Origin: an uncultured Halomicronema sp.
GTDB lineage: Bacteria; Cyanobacteriota; Cyanobacteriia; Phormidesmidales; Phormidesmidaceae
NCBI GenBank assembly: GCA_937897665.1
Contig: CALCPB010000070.1
Location: 1 to 6,395, forward strand
Length of the DNA: 6,395 bases
Direction: 5' to 3'
The stretch's first letter is position 1, and each line of letters begins with the position of its first letter. Position numbers and translations under genes: made by a program. Below, piece by piece: positions 1 to 4,933 of the stretch. Under the pieces are notes generated by a model, which ran no database searches, had not been told where the DNA came from, and worked only from the letters and a program-made list of their open reading frames with translations.

Positions 1-586
1 GTGGTGGTGGCTATTGCCGTCGGGCTCTTGACCACCGTGGGAGAACCCACTGGAGCCGCCTCTAGCTTCGGATTTGCCGCCTTGATGGTGCTCTTAGGGG
101 CCTTTGAAGGTTGTGTTTTAGGGCTGGCTCAAGCGGGAGTATTACGCACGCGCCTACCGCGATTAAGGCCGCGATCGTGGATTGTTGCCACCATCATCGG
201 TGCGGTGACGGCCTGGGGACTCGGCATGGTGCCTAGCGTCTGGGCCAGTTTAGGCGAGCCGACGGCCCCGGTCTCTTCAGTCGAGCTCGCGACCAGCACT
301 GTCTTTTTACTCGCCAGCTTGATGGGGGCCGTTCTCGGAGTCGTATTGGCCTGGCCTCAGGGACAAGTGTTGCAGCGCTATGTTAACCGAGCCCACTGGT
401 GGCTACCCGCCAATGCGATCGCGTGGGCGGGGCATGCCAATTATCTTTTGGGTTGCCGGTAGTTTACCTCCCAATCCAACGTGGCAGCATGTCGTCGGTA
501 TCAGCCTAGTCGGCCTGACGGCCACTGGCGCAGTGGTGGGCACAATTCACGGGTCAGTTTTGCTGTGGCTCTTGCCACCCAGATGA
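1..586 (+). pseudogene. Polytopic membrane protein with internal repeats, 5'-truncated and frameshifted
   Basis: A hydrophobic, Gly/Ala-rich protein, apparently an integral membrane protein; I do not recognise a named family and propose no function. Frame 1 is open from the window edge to a TAG at 460-462; frame 2 then carries the natural continuation to a TGA at 584-586. The join is at about 429-432, in a GGGG run: frame 1 reads WWLPANAIAWA, and frame 2 resumes with GMPIIFWVAGSLP. The protein is made of repeats: GEPT followed by a hydrophobic stretch ending in a GA-x-G-x-VLGL-type motif occurs at residues 14-48 and again at 85-124. The frame-2 tail (AGSLP to the end) resembles a third unit, which supports reading the two frames as one gene. 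The GTG at base 1 is probably not the true start, since the first repeat is already under way there. The frameshift could be a real mutation or a homopolymer sequencing error. Frame 1 alone would give a 153-residue product with an out-of-family end. Confidence 0.75.
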
Positions 587-646
587 ACGGGACAGCTCGT
601 TAACAACCAAGCCACCATCACCGTTCCCGGAGCGGCCCTCACGCCT
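587..646. other. Convergent intergenic spacer
   Basis: Sixty bases separate the 3' ends of the membrane pseudogene (+) and the GNAT gene (-). A short imperfect inverted repeat, CCGTTC-CCG-GAGCGG at 621-635, could fold in the plus-strand transcript with one G-U pair, but neither strand has a following U-run. I therefore do not call a factor-independent terminator. Confidence 0.4.
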
Positions 647-1096
647 CTAGATTGGCGAATGACAGGAACCACGCCAAACCCAAGGAATCGCATCGGCATG
701 CGGGGGGCGAAACCCAAACTGCGAGTAAAAATCGGGGACGCCGCTGCAGTCGTTCAACGTCACAGAAACGTAGTTTGACCGCCAAAGATAGGCCAGAACA
801 CCAAGCATGCAGCGGGTCGCAATCCCTTCACGGCGATAGAGCGGATGGGTCATCACGTCCAAAACTTGAGCGACGTAAGGGTCACCGCAAACTCTCGCAA
901 ACCCCACTAAGAGATTATTTTCGGCGTAAGCGGCAATGTAGTAGTGACTCAGCCGCAGCATCTCTGCTGTTTTCTCATCAGTTCTTTGTTCCCCGGCATC
1001 CCAGTCACAAATTTGATAGAGAATGTTTAGCTGCTCGACATCAACATCTTCATTTTCGACAAAGATGACATCGGTCAAAGTAACGCAGGCTTGCAT
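647..1096 (-). CDS. GNAT-family N-acetyltransferase
   Basis: A 149-residue protein with the Gcn5-related acetyltransferase fold, expected to move an acetyl group from acetyl-CoA to an amine; the substrate cannot be told from sequence. The central strand VGFARVCGD (64-72) leads into motif A, VLDVMTHPLYRREGIA (78-93). Its R88-R-E-G-I-A93 matches the family's (Q/R)-x-x-G-x-(G/A) pyrophosphate loop. FYSQFGF (123-129) is the usual motif B aromatic turn. The length is normal for a single-domain GNAT, and the protein should be cytosolic. The ATG at 1094-1096 is the first one in frame and leaves a complete fold, but I see no Shine-Dalgarno sequence in front of it. The gene converges on the membrane-protein pseudogene with a 60-nt gap. 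A 33-nt inverted repeat lies 113-145 nt upstream of the start. Six cysteines in so small a protein is somewhat high but carries no obvious motif. Confidence 0.88.
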   Translation of the reverse strand: MQACVTLTDVIFVENEDVDVEQLNILYQICDWDAGEQRTDEKTAEMLRLSHYYIAAYAENNLLVGFARVCGDPYVAQVLDVMTHPLYRREGIATRCMLGVLAYLWRSNYVSVTLNDCSGVPDFYSQFGFRPPHADAIPWVWRGSCHSPI

Positions 1097-1208
1097 GGTA
1101 TTACACCAGTCTGAAACAACAAATGGGCTAACATGCGATCGCTGCCGTAGGATGCCGAGGGCAAAACAAATCGGTGTGTATCACCATAACCAGCTCCCCT
1201 GGGGCTAA

Positions 1209-1241
1209 CGGGCCAGTTGCTAAATCAGCAACGACAGCCCG
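1209..1241. repeat. Inverted repeat / hairpin upstream of the GNAT gene
   Basis: An outer stem CGGGC/GCCCG (1209-1213 with 1237-1241) encloses an inner perfect stem GTTGCT/AGCAAC (1216-1221 with 1227-1232) around the loop AAATC. An internal loop of CA against GACA separates the two stems. No T-run follows on either strand, so it is not a classical terminator. On the minus strand it lies upstream of the GNAT start and could be a leader structure or an operator. Confidence 0.5.
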
Positions 1242-1275
1242 GCAGACGATGAACTAGGTAATGCTACGGGTATCG

Positions 1276-1526
1276 TCAGACCCGGTTTAGCGTTTTTTGA
1301 CGAGCCCAGCGATCGCCAAACAGCGTAATTAACGCCCCCGAGTAAACATCGACCCCGATGAAGGCTGGCCCAGGCGGGTCACCCGCGATCGCCGGTCAAC
1401 CGCTGGCTCCAACATCGCCTTAGGAGGATTCGTCATAGGGGCAAAATCTGCTAAGTCTTGGTCCCCTCCCCAAGGCTCCACTGCCAGCTGATCGACAGCA
1501 TTGTCCTCGACTAAAGCCCACAGGGG
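1276..1526 (-). pseudogene. Possible remnant of a decayed protein-coding gene
   Basis: On the minus strand two different frames carry stretches that read like ordinary protein. From about 1526 to about 1390 the frame reads with acidic and hydrophobic segments such as LWALVEDNAVDQLAVEPWGG and DLADFAPMTNPPKAMLEP. From about 1395 to the TGA at 1276-1278 another frame reads GPAFIGVDVYSGALITLFGD, followed by RWARQKTLNRV. The second segment has HIP1 falling as Asp-Arg inside G-D-R-W, as it does in genuine genes of this window. No start codon or single frame joins the pieces, and a stop lies just before the first. I do not recognise the family. The alternative is chance open frame in GC-rich DNA, which I cannot exclude. 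Confidence 0.25.
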
Positions 1527-1585
1527 TCAGGTCTGGCCCCATCCCATGACTGAGCAATCTTAGAGAAATTTCACACCGCAGCAAA

Positions 1586-1621
1586 TCACCCAACTGGCTA
1601 TTTTTGGCAACAGTTGGGTGA
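1586..1621. repeat. 11-bp perfect inverted repeat with 14-nt loop
   Basis: TCACCCAACTG (1586-1596) is exactly complementary to CAGTTGGGTGA (1611-1621), separated by a 14-nt loop containing TATTTTT. This is the strongest simple hairpin in the window. The T-run is in the loop rather than after the stem, so it does not look like an intrinsic terminator. It lies 28 bases before a dispersed-repeat copy and may belong to the same mobile or repetitive unit. Confidence 0.65.
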
Positions 1622-1648
1622 GTACGGATAGCAGCCCTCTCCTCTGTC

Positions 1649-1674
1649 ATACCAATTCTCTGAGCCTGGACTAC
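1649..1674. repeat. Dispersed repeat, copy 1 (ATACCAATTCTCT type)
   Basis: ATACCAATTCTCT at 1649-1661 is repeated exactly at 6370-6382. The following 13 bases align without gaps in both copies and are partly conserved, ending in CTAC in each. An intergenic repeat shared by two spacers 4.7 kb apart in the same orientation suggests a family of dispersed repeats in this genome. The right-hand limit of this copy is not defined, because the second copy is cut by the window end. Confidence 0.55.
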
Positions 1675-1742
1675 AAATGCCGTGCTGGAGCAATCCCCCC
1701 CTTGGCCAACTAATCCTGTAGGGGGTTCCTCTAAAAATCCAG

Positions 1743-1762
1743 ACGCCTGAAGACCCAGGCGT
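1743..1762. repeat. Short hairpin upstream of the aldo/keto reductase
   Basis: ACGCCTG (1743-1749) pairs perfectly with CAGGCGT (1756-1762) around the six-base loop AAGACC. It ends 79 nt before the reductase start and only seven bases before a 12-bp palindrome. No U-run follows. It could be a stop for upstream transcription or part of a control region; the sequence does not decide. Confidence 0.45.
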
Positions 1763-1768
1763 TGCCGT

Positions 1769-1780
1769 TCTCAGCTGAGA
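1769..1780. promoter_or_regulatory. 12-bp perfect palindrome, candidate operator
   Basis: TCTCAGCTGAGA is its own reverse complement and lies 61 nt upstream of the aldo/keto reductase ATG. It overlaps the weak -35-like hexamer GAGACA (1777-1782) of the candidate promoter. A dimeric repressor bound here would block RNA polymerase. No regulator gene lies next to it, so which protein might bind is unknown. Confidence 0.35.
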
Positions 1781-1806
1781 CAAATCGAGCGGGAGTTCGC
1801 TACAGT
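1777..1806 (+). promoter_or_regulatory. Weak candidate promoter for the aldo/keto reductase
   Basis: GAGACA (1777-1782, four of six matches to TTGACA) and TACAGT (1801-1806, four of six to TATAAT) are separated by 18 bases. They would give a leader of roughly 25-30 nt containing the strong ribosome binding site. The match is modest and rests on position as much as on sequence. Confidence 0.2.
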
Positions 1807-1830
1807 CATTTCGTAAGCAGCAAGCACTTT

Positions 1831-1836
1831 AAGGAG
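1831..1836 (+). promoter_or_regulatory. Shine-Dalgarno site of the aldo/keto reductase
   Basis: AAGGAG lies five bases before the ATG at 1842, an ideal core sequence at good spacing. This fixes the start codon and suggests efficient translation. Confidence 0.85.
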
Positions 1837-1841
1837 CCCCC

Positions 1842-2801
1842 ATGAAAACGCTGCCCTTCTCAAACGGTGATGAGATGCCCATTCTAGGACTGGGGACCTG
1901 GAAATCTCAGCCGGGCGATGTCTACAAAGCCGCCAAAACCGCCATACAACTGGGCTATCGACATATTGACTGCGCCCTGATTTATGGCAATGAAGCCGAA
2001 ATTGGGAAAGCCCTCACCGAATGTTTCCAAGAGGGGCTGGTGACGCGTGAGCACCTGTGGATCACCTCCAAACTGTGGATCGATGCCCACGCGCCAGAGC
2101 ATGTGCAGCCTGGGATTGAGCAAACTCTGGCAGACTTGCAGCTTGATTACCTAGACCTGTATTTGATGCACTGGCCGGTGGTCATCAAACAGGGCGAGAG
2201 CTTCCCACTGTCCAAAGAAAAACTGCTCTCGCTAGACGAGCTGCCAATCGCCACCACCTGGCAAGCGATGGAAGCTTTGGTAGACAAAGGCTTAACGCGA
2301 CACATTGGCGTGTCTAACTTTAGTAAGAAAAAGCTCCAGCAACTTCTAGCCACGGCTCAAACTCCGCCCGCGATGAACCAGGTCGAGCTGCATCCTTATC
2401 TACAGCAAAACTCGCTGCTGGAATTTTGTCAGCAGCAGCAAATTCACCTGACCGCGTATTCTCCACTCGGGTCTGCCGATCGCCCCGACTCCTTAAAAGC
2501 CGCCGATGAACCCATCCTCTTGGCCGATCCGAAGATTGGCGAGATTGCCCAAAAACACGGGATTACTGCCGCTCAGGTATTACTCGGGTGGGCCATCAAT
2601 CGAGGCACTGCCGTGATTCCCAAATCAACTAATCCTGATCGCATTGCGCAAAACCTCAAGGCGGCTGACGTGACGCTTACAGAGGCTGATATGGCCGCGA
2701 TCGCGCAGCTAGATCGCCATCGCCGCTATGTGGATGGCTCGATTTGGGTCGTCGAAGGTGGCCCCTACACCCTCGACAATCTTTGGGATGAGAGCGCGTA
2801 G
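1842..2801 (+). CDS. Aldo/keto reductase
   Basis: A 319-residue NADPH-dependent oxidoreductase of the AKR superfamily, a cytosolic (alpha/beta)8 barrel that reduces aldehydes or ketones to alcohols. All four catalytic residues are visible: Asp43 and Tyr48 in GYRHIDCALIYGNEAEIG, Lys77 in TSKLW and His110 in LYLMHWP. Cofactor-binding motifs are also present: GVSNF (156-160), MNQVELHPY (178-186), AYSPLGS (205-211) and IPKSTNPDR (259-267), the last being the usual NADP-phosphate pocket. MPILGLGTW near the N-terminus and full length agree with a complete enzyme. The C-terminal RRYVDGSIW segment resembles plant- and cyanobacterium-type members, where this region sets substrate choice; the true substrate cannot be read from sequence. 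Detoxification of reactive carbonyls is the usual guess. The start is set by AAGGAG five bases upstream. The next gene follows after 47 nt with no evident terminator, so co-transcription is possible. Confidence 0.97.
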   Translation: MKTLPFSNGDEMPILGLGTWKSQPGDVYKAAKTAIQLGYRHIDCALIYGNEAEIGKALTECFQEGLVTREHLWITSKLWIDAHAPEHVQPGIEQTLADLQLDYLDLYLMHWPVVIKQGESFPLSKEKLLSLDELPIATTWQAMEALVDKGLTRHIGVSNFSKKKLQQLLATAQTPPAMNQVELHPYLQQNSLLEFCQQQQIHLTAYSPLGSADRPDSLKAADEPILLADPKIGEIAQKHGITAAQVLLGWAINRGTAVIPKSTNPDRIAQNLKAADVTLTEADMAAIAQLDRHRRYVDGSIWVVEGGPYTLDNLWDESA

Positions 2802-2835
2802 GGGATGCTGTGGGCGATCGCTCAAGCGTCTAAAG

Positions 2836-2843
2836 AAGGTGAT
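2836..2843 (+). promoter_or_regulatory. Shine-Dalgarno site of the small exported protein
   Basis: AAGGTGAT matches the 16S anti-SD region well and ends five bases before the ATG at 2849. It favours that start over the second in-frame ATG at 2861. Confidence 0.7.
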
Positions 2844-2848
2844 AAACG

Positions 2849-3271
2849 ATGCAATCTGTGATGAAACTAACCCTGGCCGCCAGTGCGATCGCGGCCAGCA
2901 TTCTGGGGTGGAGTTGGCCCACGGCTGCTCGACCTTATCCTGATCGCTTGGGCATCTGCTACTTCTATGAGGGGGAGATCCAGACAACCCTAGAGCCCTG
3001 CGTCATTGGTAGCGGGTATGGGGCCGGAGGCCACTACACCACCTTGCATTGGTCAGATGGTGTCGTCACCCGCATTTACCTGATCAATGCCTGCGAGCCC
3101 GATGAGTTTGATGTCCGTGGCTTTTGTGAATACACCGTTGATGACTCTGTGGCCGCCCCCTATGAGCGCAACGTTTTCCTAGAAATCACAACGATTGAGG
3201 ACCCAGAGAATTTATCCTGCTACCGCGTGATCGAGACCGATGACAGTGTTTGTTTCCGCTTTGATGGATAA
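2849..3271 (+). CDS. Small exported six-cysteine protein of unknown function
   Basis: A 140-residue protein with a clear Sec-type signal peptide: MQSVMK, a hydrophobic core LTLAASAIAASILGW, then a likely cleavage after Ala27 (PTAA|RPYPD). The mature part of about 113 residues has exactly six cysteines, at 37, 51, 82, 93, 124 and 135. Six suits three disulfides in an extracytoplasmic fold. It is acidic and rich in aromatic residues, with a Gly-rich turn GSGYGAGGHY (54-63). The segment GFCEYTVDD, then YERNVFLE, then CYRVIE looks like a compact beta-rich domain. There is no lipobox, membrane anchor or catalytic motif that I recognise, so I give no function. A good ribosome binding site precedes the ATG. 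The 47-nt gap after the aldo/keto reductase allows a shared transcript, though the two proteins would act in different compartments. Confidence 0.85.
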   Translation: MQSVMKLTLAASAIAASILGWSWPTAARPYPDRLGICYFYEGEIQTTLEPCVIGSGYGAGGHYTTLHWSDGVVTRIYLINACEPDEFDVRGFCEYTVDDSVAAPYERNVFLEITTIEDPENLSCYRVIETDDSVCFRFDG

Positions 3272-3301
3272 CTGACAGAGCACCCCAGCGGAAATACCGC
3301 T
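3253..3301 (+). repeat. Two alternative hairpins across the 3' end of the exported-protein gene
   Basis: AGCGGAAA (3287-3294) is perfectly complementary to TTTCCGCT (3253-3260) inside the end of the coding region. Its AGCGG part also pairs with CCGCT (3297-3301) around the loop AAATA. The two folds exclude each other. No U-run follows, so a terminator role is only a guess; the structure may protect the transcript end. Confidence 0.3.
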
Positions 3302-3370
3302 CAAGTCGCAGCGCCCCTGGTGGGCTTAAGGAAGATTCTGGTGTGTGATCGCGGCTGATGTTTGAGGATG

Positions 3371-3389
3371 CATGACAGCGGCTGCCATG
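3371..3389. promoter_or_regulatory. 19-bp near-perfect palindrome in the spacer before the SOUL gene
   Basis: CATGACAGCGGCTGCCATG has eight of nine arm positions complementary around a central G; the only mismatch is A3375 against C3385. It is 157 nt upstream of the SOUL gene start. Its size and symmetry suit a dimeric DNA-binding protein, but the distance is large for a simple repressor site. No regulator is encoded nearby. Confidence 0.3.
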
Positions 3390-3446
3390 ACCGCAGGATT
3401 CCATCATCGGGTGAAAACAGCTGATTGGGCATTAAGCGACATCATG

Positions 3447-3467
3447 CATTCAGACCCATCATTCAGA
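3447..3467 (+). repeat. Short direct repeat CATTCAGA
   Basis: CATTCAGA occurs at 3447-3454 and again at 3460-3467, a 13-bp period. It lies 47 bases before the candidate -10 of the SOUL gene, where an activator could bind. Two eight-base copies are weak evidence on their own. Confidence 0.2.
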
Positions 3468-3513
3468 GTGATATTGAGGCGGCAGCAGTGCAAAATCAAG
3501 GATCAGCGATCGC

Positions 3514-3519
3514 TAGAAT
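3514..3519 (+). promoter_or_regulatory. Candidate -10 element for the SOUL-family gene
   Basis: TAGAAT matches TATAAT at five of six positions and directly follows a HIP1 site. It would start transcription about 20 nt before the ATG at 3547. I see no -35 hexamer at the right distance, so the promoter would need an activator or be of the -35-less cyanobacterial kind. No Shine-Dalgarno sequence is evident in this short leader. Confidence 0.3.
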
Positions 3520-3546
3520 AAGGGCAAAGACAGCGGATACTCGGCC

Positions 3547-4155
3547 ATGAAACTGAATCAGGGGTTATTAATATTAGGCATTTTGGCGATCGGGGTTGGC
3601 GCGCTGGTACTTTGGACTTATAGCGCCGCCTCGGCCCCGTTGCCCGAGGGCTTTCCACCACCGACAGCGGCAGGCGCGATTGAGATTAAGCAGTATCCGG
3701 CCTACCGCGCTGCCACCGTGCAGGTCACCGGCGATTTAGAGCAAGCACCCTCGCGGGGCTTTTCACCGCTGTTTCGCCATATCAGCAGCAACGATATCTC
3801 GATGACCGCACCGGTCGAGACTCGATATCCCATCGCCACACTGGAGGCCGGAGCGGCGACCGCAGGCGATGCGACCGTTTCGTTTTTATACCGCAGCTTA
3901 GAAATCGTGCCCGAAGCGGTGGCCCCAGATGTGCAAATCGAGGACATGCCATCCATGACGGTGGTGAGCGTCGGCGTTCGCGGCGGCTATGGCTATGACA
4001 TTTACACCGGCGGTATTGAGCAGTTGCAGACGTGGCTAGCCGCGCATCCTGACTACGCGGTGACCGGACCGCCACGCCGATTTTTCTACGATGGCCCCTA
4101 TGTACCTGATCCGCTGAAGCGAAGTGACATTCAGATTCCCGTTCAGCGCCAGTGA
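3547..4155 (+). CDS. SOUL-family heme-binding-like protein, membrane-anchored
   Basis: A 202-residue protein with an N-terminal hydrophobic segment (about 6-25, LLILGILAIGVGALVLW region) acting as a signal anchor. After it comes a SOUL domain of the kind found in heme-binding protein 1 of animals and plants. Family landmarks appear in order: IEIKQYPAYRAATV (45-58), FSPLFRHISSNDISMTAPV (72-90) and VSFLYR (111-116). These are followed by MPSMTVVSVGVRGGYG (134-149), a WLAAHPDY helix end (163-170) and the closing YDGPYVPDPLKRSDIQIPV (181-199). The domain is complete, and the length equals a normal SOUL domain plus anchor. The bulk should lie outside the cytoplasmic membrane, though the anchor alone does not settle orientation. 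Family members bind heme or other tetrapyrroles without a universally conserved axial ligand, so binding here is inferred. The gene appears to be its own transcription unit. Confidence 0.95.
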   Translation: MKLNQGLLILGILAIGVGALVLWTYSAASAPLPEGFPPPTAAGAIEIKQYPAYRAATVQVTGDLEQAPSRGFSPLFRHISSNDISMTAPVETRYPIATLEAGAATAGDATVSFLYRSLEIVPEAVAPDVQIEDMPSMTVVSVGVRGGYGYDIYTGGIEQLQTWLAAHPDYAVTGPPRRFFYDGPYVPDPLKRSDIQIPVQRQ

Positions 4156-4184
4156 CTGGCAGCTTGGCCTTAGGGGGCTGAGGC
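4148..4184 (+). terminator. Hairpins at the end of the SOUL gene, possible terminator
   Basis: GCCAGTGACTGGC (4148-4160) is symmetric across the TGA stop. Directly after it, GCCTTAG-GGGG-CTGAGGC (4167-4184) forms a 7-bp stem with one G-U pair and a four-base loop. The second hairpin sits 12 nt after the stop, where a terminator would be expected, but the downstream bases are purine-rich with no U-run. It may act as a transcript-end structure rather than an intrinsic terminator. Confidence 0.35.
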
Positions 4185-4561
4185 TGAGGTAAAAAGCAGA
4201 TGTATCCGCACAATTTGCCCCGATCGCCAGCTCCCCCCCGGCCCAATGGCGAGCCGTTCGATGAAAGGGCAAGGGCGATCGCCAGCATCAAACAATTTTT
4301 TCTTGGCCGCTTAGAATAGGAAGACTCTGCCAAAACATTGACTCACTGACTGATTCACCGTTTGAGCAACGGCATTCTGCTGTCGCTTTTGTCAGCCTCA
4401 CGATGATGTCAGTTCGGCATCAGACGCCGCCGCTGTTCATCCCGACATCAGAGAAGAATTCGGTCATCCAAATCGGTGTGGCCACCCCACTTGCCCCCTT
4501 CCCAAGAGAGAATTCTTACGCGGCCCTATTGATCATAATTGTTTGAGGATAGCCCCCCACA
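4156..4561. other. 406-nt intergenic region before the receiver-reductase locus
   Basis: No believable gene is present in either direction; the minus-strand open frames crossing it are antisense to the SOUL gene. It holds the SOUL-gene hairpins at its left end, one HIP1 site at 4275-4282, a 7-bp inverted repeat TGATGTC/GACATCA (4404-4410 with 4444-4450), and two AAGAATTC/GAGAATTC stretches at about 4455-4462 and 4508-4515. The right end must hold the promoter of the next gene. Confidence 0.6.
4534..4539 (+). promoter_or_regulatory. Weak candidate -10 element before the receiver-reductase gene
   Basis: CATAAT matches the -10 consensus at five of six positions, 22 nt before the ATG. A start of transcription just downstream would fall on the only SD-like sequence, GAGG at 4545-4548, itself 13 nt from the ATG. 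The two elements compete, and at least one is probably not real. Confidence 0.2.
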
Positions 4562-4882
4562 ATGTCTAAGCCCGCCATCTTAACCGTTGATGATGATGCT
4601 GAAGTGCTGCAGGCGATCGCCCGTGATCTGAGACAGCAATACGGCGATCGCTATCGCATTGTCCGCGCCAATTCCGGCCAAGACGCCCTCGAAGCAGTGC
4701 AGCAGTTGAAACTGCGCAATGATACGGTGGCCTTGTTTTTGGCCGCCCAGCGAATGCCTCAAATGAGCGGCGTCGAGTTTTTAGAACAGGCCACAGCAGT
4801 GTTTCCGGAAGCCAAGCGGGCGCTGCTCACCGCCTACGCTGATACCGACGCCGCCATTCGCGCCATTAACGCCGCTCATTAG
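4562..4882 (+). CDS. Response-regulator receiver fragment of the fusion
   Basis: If TAG is read as stop, the product is 106 residues: a receiver lacking its last strand and helix. The acidic pocket is present as ILTVDDDAEVL (Asp10-12), and the switch Thr90 is in LLTAYAD. The phospho-acceptor position is Ala62: in LAAQRMPQMSG the Pro66 and Gly70 spacing places the usual Asp four residues before the Pro. In family members I recall, the motif is xDQRMP-x-MSG, so one base (GAC to GCC) would explain the change. The conserved Lys of receivers lies only beyond the stop. Such a fragment should be unable to accept phosphate in the usual way and is unlikely to fold fully. The start ATG is supported by the complete N-terminal strand; the SD-like GAGG lies a rather long 13 nt upstream. 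Confidence 0.7.
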   Translation: MSKPAILTVDDDAEVLQAIARDLRQQYGDRYRIVRANSGQDALEAVQQLKLRNDTVALFLAAQRMPQMSGVEFLEQATAVFPEAKRALLTAYADTDAAIRAINAAH

Positions 4883-4933
4883 GATTACTACCTACTGAAG
4901 CCGTGGGATCCCCCCGTCGAAAAGCTCTATCCC

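Larger units (their letters stand above)
1097..1841. other. 745-nt region without a convincing intact gene
   Basis: Short open frames exist on the minus strand here, but their translations look non-coding overall (uneven composition, Arg/Ser/Cys-rich) and run through inverted repeats. The region holds a hairpin at 1209-1241, possible remnants of a decayed minus-strand gene at 1276-1526, an 11-bp perfect inverted repeat at 1586-1621, a dispersed-repeat copy at 1649-1674, a small hairpin at 1743-1762, a 12-bp palindrome at 1769-1780, and the promoter and leader of the aldo/keto reductase. It resembles intergenic DNA that has collected repeats and gene debris. Confidence 0.6.

Noticed and set aside
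652..1068. 138-codon plus-strand open frame
   Set aside because: It is antisense to the GNAT gene, with a basic, low-complexity translation; the GNAT motifs on the other strand explain the openness.
1420..1783. Two overlapping minus-strand open frames (76 and 61 codons)
   Set aside because: They run through inverted and dispersed repeats, have composition unlike a protein, and lack ribosome binding sites.
3782..4333. 183-codon minus-strand open frame
   Set aside because: It lies antisense to the SOUL-family gene for most of its length; the translation is Arg/Ser/Pro-rich with no domain, while the plus-strand SOUL motifs are unmistakable.
4338..4360. TTGACT as a -35 and nearby GACTCA/GATTCA repeats as a promoter
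   Set aside because: No -10 at the right spacing, and the site is over 200 nt from the next gene.
4880..4882. Selenocysteine or pyrrolysine insertion at the stop
   Set aside because: Selenocysteine uses TGA, not TAG. Pyrrolysine machinery is not known in cyanobacteria, and the site aligns with an ordinary receiver position, not a catalytic one.
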